Source: Sandaracinaceae bacterium (GTDB lineage Bacteria; Myxococcota_A; Polyangia; Polyangiales; Sandaracinaceae). Taken from it: 64,000 bases of DNA. Location: assembly GCA_020633195.1 (NCBI GenBank), contig JACKEC010000014.1, positions 620,001 to 684,000 of the forward strand, read 5' to 3'. Under the pieces are notes generated by a model that searched no databases, was not told the origin of the DNA, and saw nothing but the letters and a program-made list of their open reading frames with translations. The translations under genes and the position numbers were made by a program. Within the stretch, counting starts at the first letter, position 1; each line of letters starts with the position of its first letter. This document shows, piece by piece, positions 54,719 through 61,889 of the stretch.

Positions 54719-56071
54719 TCAGCCCACCGAGAGGCGCTTCATCTTCCGCCAGAGGGTCGTGGCGCTGAGGCCCAGCAGCTCGGCGGCCTTCTCCTTGTTG
54801 CCCTCGACCTGGCGCAGGACGGCCTCGATGGCCTCCTTCTCGGCCCGATCCACCACGTCGGCGAGGGTGCCCTGGGCGCCGCCCGCCCCCGACATCTGGG
54901 GCGCGTCGCGAGCCTCCGGAGGGATGACGTCGTCGAGGTCGATGACGCCGTTCACGGTGAGGGCGACCCCCTGCTCGACCATGTTCTCGAGCTCGCGGAT
55001 GTTGCCCGGGTAGTCGTAGCTCATGAGGTAGTCCATGACCCCCTCACCGAAGACGACCTGGCGGCGCATCTTCTTGCTGAACTTCTGGACGAAGAACTCG
55101 ACGAGCTGGGGGATGTCCTCGCGCCGCTCGCGCAGCGGGGGCAGGATGAAGCGGGCCACCGCGAGCCGGTAGAAGAGGTCCTGGCGGAAGCGCTTCTCCT
55201 CGATCGCGAGCTTGAGGTCCTGGTTGGTCGCCGCGATCACGCGCACGTCCACGAGGACCGACTTGTTGTCGCCGAGCCTGCGGATCTCGCCCTGCTGGAT
55301 GGCGCGGAGGAGCTTCGCCTGGAAGGAGATCGGCGTCTCGGCGATCTCGTCGAAGAAGAACGTGCCGCCGTTGGCCTCCTCGAAGAGGCCCTTCCGCGCG
55401 CCGATCGCTCCGGTGTAGGCGCCTCGGACGTGGCCGAAGAGCTCGCTCTCGAGGAGCGTCTCGGTGATCGCGGCGCAGTTGACGCTGACGAAGGGCTTGT
55501 CGGCACGGAGCGAGTTGGCGTGGACGGCGCGAGCGACGAGCTCCTTGCCGGTCCCGCTCTCGCCGGTGATCAGGACCGTCGTGTCGGTCGGCGCGATCCG
55601 GACGATCCGGCCCAGCACGTCGCGGATCGGCGCGGATCGGCCGATGATGTTGTCGAAGCGGTACCGCTCGCGGAACTCCGCCGCCATCACGCTCATCTCG
55701 CCGGCGAGCTGCCGCTTCTCGCTCGCGCGCTCGACCTTCACGAGGAGCTCCTCCTCGGCGAAGGGCTTCTGGATGTAGTCGTAGGCGCCGATCCGCATCG
55801 CCTCGACGGCGCTCTCGATGGTGCCGTAGGCGGTCATCACGATGACCTCGGTGAGCGGCGCCTGCTCCTTGACGTGGCGGAGCACGTCGATGCCGTCCTT
55901 GCCGCCCATCTTGAGGTCCGTGAGCACCAGGTCGTAGGAGTCGTGCGACGTCTTCTCGCAGGCCTCCTCGCCGCTCGCGGCCTCGTCGACGTCATAGCCC
56001 GCGCTCCGCAGCATCATGCTGGTGGTGGTGCGCATGTTCCGCTGATCGTCGACTACGAGGACCTTGCTCAT
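54719..56071 (-). CDS. NtrC-family response regulator with GAYTGA loop
   Basis: The 450-residue protein has a receiver (VVDDQRNMR, Asp52 in LVLTDLKMGG, YIQKPFAEEEL). The AAA+ domain (about 140-375) has Walker A GESGTGKE and a sigma-54 loop written GAYTGA (217-222), with Tyr for the usual Phe. FFFDEIAE and YPGNIRELENMV follow. The C-terminal Fis-type helix-turn-helix is EGNKEKAAELLGLSATTLWR. Tyr in this loop is tolerated in some family members. It is 37 bp after the 68-residue membrane protein and probably belongs to that operon. Confidence 0.92.
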   Translation of the reverse strand: MSKVLVVDDQRNMRTTTSMMLRSAGYDVDEAASGEEACEKTSHDSYDLVLTDLKMGGKDGIDVLRHVKEQAPLTEVIVMTAYGTIESAVEAMRIGAYDYIQKPFAEEELLVKVERASEKRQLAGEMSVMAAEFRERYRFDNIIGRSAPIRDVLGRIVRIAPTDTTVLITGESGTGKELVARAVHANSLRADKPFVSVNCAAITETLLESELFGHVRGAYTGAIGARKGLFEEANGGTFFFDEIAETPISFQAKLLRAIQQGEIRRLGDNKSVLVDVRVIAATNQDLKLAIEEKRFRQDLFYRLAVARFILPPLRERREDIPQLVEFFVQKFSKKMRRQVVFGEGVMDYLMSYDYPGNIRELENMVEQGVALTVNGVIDLDDVIPPEARDAPQMSGAGGAQGTLADVVDRAEKEAIEAVLRQVEGNKEKAAELLGLSATTLWRKMKRLSVG

Positions 56072-56108
56072 CGTGTTGCCTGCTTTGTCGCCCCTCGGGA
56101 CGCGTCCA

Positions 56109-56315
56109 TCAAGTGTCGTCGGGATCGAGGCCCAGCGGGGGCCCTTGCATCGGGAGCGCCTGCGGGGTCAGCGTGCGCTGCAGCTCGCGGCCGATCGCCC
56201 GCAAGTTCTCTTCCGACTCCTGCTGCGCGTGCAGCGTGTAGGCGGCGAGCACGAGGGCCACGAGGGAGATGGCGACCGCGATCGCGGCCAGCGCCCGCGT
56301 CGTCCGATCACTCAC
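56109..56315 (-). CDS. Small single-span membrane protein
   Basis: The 68-residue product has one membrane helix near the N-terminus (LAAIAVAISLVALVLAAYTL) followed by a charged helix (QQESEENLRAIGRELQRTL) and a Pro-rich tail. Function unknown. Its start overlaps the end of the exported-protein gene by 8 bp and it precedes the NtrC-type regulator by 37 bp. It could be a small regulator or subunit acting with the neighbouring exported protein. Confidence 0.7.
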   Translation of the reverse strand: MSDRTTRALAAIAVAISLVALVLAAYTLHAQQESEENLRAIGRELQRTLTPQALPMQGPPLGLDPDDT

Positions 56316-57294
56316 CGGGCCCTCCGGGCTCCGGGATCGCCTGCTCCACGTAGGCGCCGCCCAGGATCCGCACCGCCGCGGGGGGGCCCATGAACCGGCC
56401 CGTCACCGCGTCGAGGTGCCATTCGGCGCCGTCGTGGTCGAGGCGCACCTTGGGCACGACCTCGTAGAGGCCGGGGCTCGCGAACGAGCCCGCGGGGCAG
56501 ATCACCCGGGCCTCGAGGCGCTCGTACCAGGCCACGCGCGGCGTGATCCGACGGTACAGGTCGGGCACCGGCGCCCCACCCCACGGCGCCATGCGGCAGC
56601 TGAAGTCACCGTCCGGGCCGCGGACGCGGAACGAGAAGGACTCGGGGCGCAGGTACACGCGCTCGCTGCCCTCGCGGGCTCGGACCGAGACGCTCAGGGA
56701 CAGCGCCCCCGCGCTCGACGCCGAGGTGGGGGCGAGGGTGAGATCGATCGCCGATGGGCCCGCCTCCGCGCCGAGGCGGACGGTCACGGGCGGCGCCTCG
56801 ACCGGCGGGAAGACGAAGGGCTCGGGCGTCATGCCGCCGGTCCACTCGCGGACGGAGGTGCCCTCGGCCCGCGCGACCCAGAGCCGCGTCGTCGCGCGGC
56901 GCCAGCCGTACCGAGGCGCGACCTCGGCCCCGGCGTCGAGCGCGCGCAGCGCGGAGCCGGAGCAGTACATCCGCAGGTCGATCCACTCCCGCCAGACCTC
57001 GCCGGCCGCGAGGGCGCGCGAGCGGGCCGACGCCGCGCTGCGCGGCGCGCGCGGGTGGCGGCAGCGGAGGCGGCGGCGGGAGCCGTTCGGCCGGACCTCG
57101 AGCTCGATCAGGCGGCGATCCACGACCGCCTCGATCGGTCGATCGGCCCGCAGCTCCACCACGTAGCGGTAGGGGCGGGCCTCACCGTCGAGCGCGTCCC
57201 ACGGCGTCACGCTGAGCCGCGCGAGGTCATCGGCGGACGCGGACGAAGCCCACGAGAGCACGACGAGCACCCAGGCGACCGACGCGCGTTTCAT
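56308..57294 (-). CDS. Exported hypothetical protein (328 aa)
   Basis: The product has a signal peptide (VAWVLVVLSWASSASA) and a largely beta mature chain with two similar immunoglobulin-like stretches. One runs about 20-160, including YRYVVELRADRPIEAVVDRR and WREWIDLRMYCSG; the other about 180-300, including LSLSVSVRAREGSERVYLRP and WYERLEARVICPAG. Paired cysteines recur in both halves, suggesting an internal duplication. I do not recognise a family. The ATG overlaps the HD-protein stop by 4 bp, so the two are translated together. Confidence 0.75.
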   Translation of the reverse strand: MKRASVAWVLVVLSWASSASADDLARLSVTPWDALDGEARPYRYVVELRADRPIEAVVDRRLIELEVRPNGSRRRLRCRHPRAPRSAASARSRALAAGEVWREWIDLRMYCSGSALRALDAGAEVAPRYGWRRATTRLWVARAEGTSVREWTGGMTPEPFVFPPVEAPPVTVRLGAEAGPSAIDLTLAPTSASSAGALSLSVSVRAREGSERVYLRPESFSFRVRGPDGDFSCRMAPWGGAPVPDLYRRITPRVAWYERLEARVICPAGSFASPGLYEVVPKVRLDHDGAEWHLDAVTGRFMGPPAAVRILGGAYVEQAIPEPGGPGE

Positions 57295-58601
57295 CGAACG
57301 AACACCCCCTGCACGGCTCGCTCGACCTCGGCGCGGATGGTCTCCGGGAAGACGAGACGCGGGCGGACGATGGTCTGGTTGCGGAGCTGCCGCAACAGGA
57401 ACGAGACGTCCCCGAGGCGCCGGAGCGGCTGGTGGCTGAGCAGCACCCAGAGGCCGTCGGTCGAGTCCTCGGTGGGCTCCGCGTACGGGGTGTCGGTGGG
57501 CACGTCGAGCCACACCGTCAGGTCCGGCCGGAGCCCGTGCGCCTGCGCCACCGCGTCGGCGCGGGCCTTGGCCTCGTCCCACGCCGTCGGGTCCTCGGCG
57601 TCGTCGGGCAAGGGGATCGTCTTGGGGAGCCGGCGGTGGCGGAGCGACCCGGCGAACTCGGCGAGCAGCGGGTCGGACGCGTCCTCCCACGCCGCGAAGC
57701 AGCTCATCATCGTCGGGTCGTCGAGCGCGAGGTAGGCGCGGAGGTCGAGCGGCTCGCCGAGCACGGCGCGCCGGACCGCCTCGGGGGTACCGGCCGGCGC
57801 CGCGTCGTCGCGGATCAGCTCGGCGAGGCGGTGGAACATGCCGTGGATGAGGCACTCGGCCGCCCGCGTGGCCTTGTGGTGGTATACCTGGCTGTACATG
57901 AACTGACGCGCGAGGAAGAACGACTCGATGGGCGGCAGCCCCTTGCGCCCCTCGATCGCGAGCACCCAGCCCTGGCCCTCGACCTCCGCGAAGCTCAGCG
58001 CGCGCAGGAGCCAGTCCAGATCGAAGAGGCCGTAGCGGACGCCGGTCATGTGGCTGTCGCGCAAGAGGTAGTCGCAGCGGTCGACGTCGAGGGTCCCCGA
58101 CACGGTCTTGCCGAGCCAGCCGCGCGGATCGTCGCCGGTGAGGAGCCGCGCGACCCGACCCGCCATGCCGTCGGAGAGCTCCTCGAGGGCGCGGTGCACC
58201 TCGCTGTCGGGATCGGTCATGACCTCGACGCTCCACGACTCGTGGGCGCGGGCCTCGGGCACGACCTCCTCGAACAGGTGCGAGAAGGGGCCGTGCCCGA
58301 CGTCGTGCAGGAGCGCCGCGGCGAGCGCGTCTCGGCGCGCGTCGTCGTCGAGGCGGAGCGCCTCGGGCAGCGCCGACTGCCGCGACACCAGGTGCTGCTG
58401 CAGCCGCACCATGACGTGGGCCGCCCCGAGCGCGTGTGCGAACCGCGAGTGCTCCGCGCCGGGGAACACGAGGGAGGTGAGGCCGAGCTGGCGCACGCGG
58501 CGCAGCCGCTGGACCTCGCGGGTCGCGAGCAGCTTCGTCACCACGCGCTCGTCGTCGCCTTCGAACGCGACCAGGCCGTGAATCGGGTCCCGGAGAATCA
58601 T
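57291..58601 (-). CDS. HD-domain phosphohydrolase, SAMHD1/dGTPase-like
   Basis: The ATG at 58601 gives 436 residues. The HD superfamily motif is clear: HSRFAHALGAAHV, then HDVGHGPFSHLFEEV and VDRCDYLLRDSHMTGVRYG, which provide the metal-binding His/Asp set as in SAMHD1-like deoxynucleotide triphosphohydrolases. Start MILRDPIHGLV is the usual N-terminus of this family. It is cytoplasmic. Its start codon is only 30 bp from the divergent dacB start. It leads an operon through 56308, 56109 and probably 54719. Confidence 0.9.
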   Translation of the reverse strand: MILRDPIHGLVAFEGDDERVVTKLLATREVQRLRRVRQLGLTSLVFPGAEHSRFAHALGAAHVMVRLQQHLVSRQSALPEALRLDDDARRDALAAALLHDVGHGPFSHLFEEVVPEARAHESWSVEVMTDPDSEVHRALEELSDGMAGRVARLLTGDDPRGWLGKTVSGTLDVDRCDYLLRDSHMTGVRYGLFDLDWLLRALSFAEVEGQGWVLAIEGRKGLPPIESFFLARQFMYSQVYHHKATRAAECLIHGMFHRLAELIRDDAAPAGTPEAVRRAVLGEPLDLRAYLALDDPTMMSCFAAWEDASDPLLAEFAGSLRHRRLPKTIPLPDDAEDPTAWDEAKARADAVAQAHGLRPDLTVWLDVPTDTPYAEPTEDSTDGLWVLLSHQPLRRLGDVSFLLRQLRNQTIVRPRLVFPETIRAEVERAVQGVFVR

Positions 58602-58631
58602 CTTCGGGGACCGTAGTGTTAGCTTCCCGGC

Positions 58632-60071
58632 ATGCGCAATCGCGCCCTCTTCATCCTGCTCCTCGGGCTGTGGCTCGCGGCGCCCGCTCAGGCCCAAGAC
58701 GCGGCCGGCGACACCCTCGTCGGCCAGCTCCGATCGCTCGTCGCGAGCTCGGGTCTCTCGGAGGAGGTCGGCGTCGCGGTCGTCGACATCCGCACCGGCC
58801 GGCCCGTGTTCCAGCACCATGCGGAGCGGCCCATGAACCCGGCCTCGAACCAGAAGCTGGTGACCGCGTTCGCGGCCCTGCGGCTGCTCGGCGCCGACTT
58901 CTCGATGCGGACCGCCGCGCAGGGATCGATCGAGGGGGGCGCCGTGCGCGGCGGGCTCGCGCTCCGCGGCTTCGGCGATCCCGATCTGGACTACGGCGAT
59001 CTCGTCGAGCTCGCGCGCGACGTGCGCCTCGCGGGGGTCGATCGCGTCGATCGCGTGATCGTCGACGCGACCTACTTCGACGATCAGATCCTCCCCGCCG
59101 CGTTCGATCAGCAGCCCAACGAGGTCGCCGCGTTCCGCGCCCCGATCGGCGCCGTGTCGGTCGAGCGCAACGCGTACGTGCTGCGCGTCATGCCCGGGGC
59201 CGACGCGGGCGCGACCGCCCGCGTCGAGCTGCTCGGCGCGGGCTACTTCGATCTGACGAACCGGATCACGACGAGCGCGACGGGCGCCCCGAACGTCATC
59301 GCCGATCAGCGGACGGGTGACTCTCCCACGCAAATGATCTTGCGCCTCAGCGGGAGCGTCCCCGCCACCGTTCGCGGCGTGTCGTATCGGCGCCGCATCG
59401 AGAACCCGCTCTACTGGAGCGGCCACGTCTTCCGGGACGCGCTGCGCTCGCAGGGGATCGAGGTCGGCGATCGGGTCTCGGTGGAGGCGACGCCCGCGGG
59501 CGCGCCGGTGCTCGCCACGCATCAGAGCCCGCCGGTGGGCACCCTCATCCACGCGCTCGGGAAGCACAGCGACAACTTCGTCGCGGAGATGCTGTTCCGG
59601 GTGATGGGCGCCGAGCGTCATCAGCCGGGGCGCGGCGAGGACGGCGTGGCCGCGGTCCGGGGCGCCCTCGACGACGCGGGGATCGACACCGCGCACATCG
59701 ACATCGTCAACGGATCGGGGCTCTTCGACGGCAACCGGATCGCCCCGCAGCGGCTCGCCGATCTGCTCGTCACGGCGTACCGCGACCCCGCGGTGCGGCC
59801 CGACTTCGTGGCGTCGCTCTCGATCGCGGGGGTCGACGGGACGATGTCCCGGCGCCTGCGTGACCTCCCCGCCCCGCGGATCGTGCGCGTGAAGACAGGG
59901 ACGCTCGCCGCGGTGATCGCGCTGTCGGGCTACGTCCTCGGGCCCGAGCCGGGTCAGGCGTACGCGTTCAGCTTCCTGGCCAACGACGTGCGCGGGCGCG
60001 GCGGCCAGGCGCGGCAGCTCGCCGACGGAATCGCCCGGCAGCTCGCCGAGCAGATCTACCGGGCACACTGA
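58632..60071 (+). CDS. dacB: D-alanyl-D-alanine carboxypeptidase/endopeptidase (PBP4, peptidase S13)
   Basis: The 479-residue protein has a signal peptide (ALFILLLGLWLAAPAQA). The three active-site motifs of peptidase S13 are in order: SNQK (Ser72-Lys75), SDN (313-315) and KTG (421-423). Length matches the family with its inserted domains. It trims or cleaves peptidoglycan cross-links in the periplasm. The RlpA gene at the left end of the window also acts on cell wall but is not linked. A stem-loop at 60096-60125 ends the gene. Confidence 0.93.
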   Translation: MRNRALFILLLGLWLAAPAQAQDAAGDTLVGQLRSLVASSGLSEEVGVAVVDIRTGRPVFQHHAERPMNPASNQKLVTAFAALRLLGADFSMRTAAQGSIEGGAVRGGLALRGFGDPDLDYGDLVELARDVRLAGVDRVDRVIVDATYFDDQILPAAFDQQPNEVAAFRAPIGAVSVERNAYVLRVMPGADAGATARVELLGAGYFDLTNRITTSATGAPNVIADQRTGDSPTQMILRLSGSVPATVRGVSYRRRIENPLYWSGHVFRDALRSQGIEVGDRVSVEATPAGAPVLATHQSPPVGTLIHALGKHSDNFVAEMLFRVMGAERHQPGRGEDGVAAVRGALDDAGIDTAHIDIVNGSGLFDGNRIAPQRLADLLVTAYRDPAVRPDFVASLSIAGVDGTMSRRLRDLPAPRIVRVKTGTLAAVIALSGYVLGPEPGQAYAFSFLANDVRGRGGQARQLADGIARQLAEQIYRAH

Positions 60072-60095
60072 ACGGCGGAGCAGCCGTGCCCGCGG

Positions 60096-60125
60096 ACCCG
60101 CCGTTTCGTCGATGCAACGGCGGGT
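60096..60125. terminator. Bidirectional terminator between dacB and the sigma factor
   Basis: A perfect 10-bp stem acccgccgtt (60096-60105) / aacggcgggt (60116-60125) encloses a 10-base loop and is followed by two more Ts. It lies in the 72-bp convergent gap and probably serves both genes. Confidence 0.6.
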
Positions 60126-60143
60126 TTCGCGGGTGAAAGCCGA

Positions 60144-61640
60144 TCACTCCTTGATCTGGCGACGGATCTTGGCGAGCGCCTGCTCCTGGAGCTGACGGAT
60201 CCGCTCCCGGGACAGGTTGTACTTGTCGCCGATCTCCTTGAGCGTGAGCTCGTCCTCGTCGTCGAGGCCGAAGCGCCACCGGAGGATCCGAGCCTCCATC
60301 GGGGTGAGCGTGCCGAGCAGGCGCCGGAGCTCCTCGCCCCAGTTCTTGCTGACGAGCTGCTCGTAGGGCGTCGGGACGTTCTCCTGCTCGAGGAAGTCGA
60401 TGAACTTCCTGCCGTCCTCGTCGTTGACGGGGCGGTCGAGCGAGAACGGCGTCTCGGCCCAGTATCCCTTGATCTTCTCGAGCTTGTCGGCGGCGATGCC
60501 GGTCTCGCGCTCGAGCTCTTCGGGGGTCGGCTGCTTGCCGGTGCGGGTCGCGATCGCCTGCGTGGCGCGGGCGACCCGGTTGTAGGTGTCGAGCATGTGG
60601 ACCGGGATCCGGACGGCCCGGCCCTTGTCCGCCAGCGCGCGGCTGATCGCGTGCCGGATCCACCACGAAGCGTAGGTGCTGAAGCGGTAGCCGCGGTTGT
60701 GGTCGAACCGCTCGACGGCCTTCATCAGGCCGATGTTCCCCTCCTGGATCAGGTCGATCAGGGGGAGGCGACCGCGGTTGTAGCGGCGCGCGATGCTGAC
60801 CACGAGGCGCAGGTTCGCGGCGACGAAACGGTTCTTCGCGCGCTGCTGCTCCTCGCGCGCGTGCTGCACGCCGGAGAGGTACTTCTTGAAGGCGGGCGTG
60901 ATGCGGACCTCGTCGCCGAGCATGTCGCGATCGACCGCGTAGTCACCGGCGAGGCGGTGCACCGCCTTGTCGCTCTGGCTGACGAAGATGCGGTCCGAGT
61001 CGAGCACGCGCAGCTTCGTGGCGAGCTCCGAGACCGTCGCGTCCCAGCGGGCCTGCGGCTTCTTCGTGAGCTTCCCGCGCGTGGCCGTCTTGGCCATCTT
61101 GCGCAGGGTCATGAGCTGCGGGAGCGGCTCCTCGGTGACGTAGCGCTCGACCACGACCGCGACCGTCTCGAAGGCCGAGGGGTACGAGAAGAGGACCTCC
61201 CAGTAGGCGATCTCGAGGCGCTCGACCTCCTGCGCCGCGGTGATCTCTTCCTGCGGGGTGAGCACGCGGTGGTGCGCCATCTCCCGGAAGTACTTGGAGA
61301 GCGTGGAGTCCCCGCCACCCTGGCGCTCGAACTCCTTGAGCGCCTTGCGCGCCTCCTCCTCGGCCTCCTTCAGCTGGAAGCTGTCCGGGTCGGGAGTCCC
61401 GTCGATACGCGTCTTGGACTCGTAGTCGTCCGAGGTTCTCCGCATCACCACCGCTCTGTTCGCCGCCATCGACTCCGTGCTCCTATCGATCGGTTCGGCG
61501 CTCTCCGAGTCGCCGTCGCTGCGCCGTTTTGCACGCGACGTGCCACCAACGTCTGAGGTCTTCGCCCGTTTCGAGGCCTTGCTCGCGACGGTTGCGGTGC
61601 CTCGCTTCGCCTTTCGGCGGGTCGGTTTACCCTCGGCCAT
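60144..61640 (-). CDS. RpoD-like sigma-70 factor with basic N-terminus
   Basis: The 498-residue protein (ATG at 61640) is a sigma-70 family factor with full regions 1.2-4. Region 2 has RFVAANLRLVVSIARRYN, LIDLIQEGNIGLMKAVERFD and FSTYASWWIRHAISRAL. Region 4 has LTPMEARILRWRFGL and LTLKEIGDKYNLSRERIRQL. The first about 60 residues are rich in Lys/Arg/Ser/Ala, replacing region 1.1. A non-conserved insert of about 100 residues separates regions 1.2 and 2. It is shorter than typical housekeeping RpoD, so a group 2 (alternative) factor is likely, as in the several RpoD-like factors of myxobacteria. Confidence 0.92.
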   Translation of the reverse strand: MAEGKPTRRKAKRGTATVASKASKRAKTSDVGGTSRAKRRSDGDSESAEPIDRSTESMAANRAVVMRRTSDDYESKTRIDGTPDPDSFQLKEAEEEARKALKEFERQGGGDSTLSKYFREMAHHRVLTPQEEITAAQEVERLEIAYWEVLFSYPSAFETVAVVVERYVTEEPLPQLMTLRKMAKTATRGKLTKKPQARWDATVSELATKLRVLDSDRIFVSQSDKAVHRLAGDYAVDRDMLGDEVRITPAFKKYLSGVQHAREEQQRAKNRFVAANLRLVVSIARRYNRGRLPLIDLIQEGNIGLMKAVERFDHNRGYRFSTYASWWIRHAISRALADKGRAVRIPVHMLDTYNRVARATQAIATRTGKQPTPEELERETGIAADKLEKIKGYWAETPFSLDRPVNDEDGRKFIDFLEQENVPTPYEQLVSKNWGEELRRLLGTLTPMEARILRWRFGLDDEDELTLKEIGDKYNLSRERIRQLQEQALAKIRRQIKE

Positions 61641-61700
61641 GGTCCAACTACCGATGCGTGGGCGCAGCGACGAGCTACGCCGGGACACGGACGGACGGCG

Positions 61701-61729
61701 CTTTTAGCCGTACCCAGAACCGATGTCTA
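61701..61729 (-). promoter_or_regulatory. Candidate promoter of the RpoD-like gene
   Basis: On the minus strand TAGACA (61724-61729) is followed after 17 bp by TAAAAG (61701-61706), matching consensus at five and four of six positions. The leader to the ATG at 61640 would be about 55 bases. Confidence 0.5.
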
Positions 61730-61789
61730 CACCGACGAGAGCCCGCGCCACCCATCGCGTGACGATTCGACGGGGCGGCGCGCCCACTT

Positions 61790-61803
61790 GCCACCGCGGT
61801 GGC
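61790..61803. promoter_or_regulatory. 14-bp palindrome in the divergent gap
   Basis: The perfect palindrome gccaccgcggtggc lies in the 249-bp region between the sigma-factor start and the HEAT-repeat gene start. It could be an operator for either gene. The rest of this region shows only the promoter at 61701-61729. Confidence 0.4.
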
Positions 61804-61889
61804 TAGTCCAGTGGCCGCTGGATCGGTGGATAAACACACGGTCACCGAGACACGGTCCTATGGGAGACTCCCGCCCGCCGAAGAGAACC

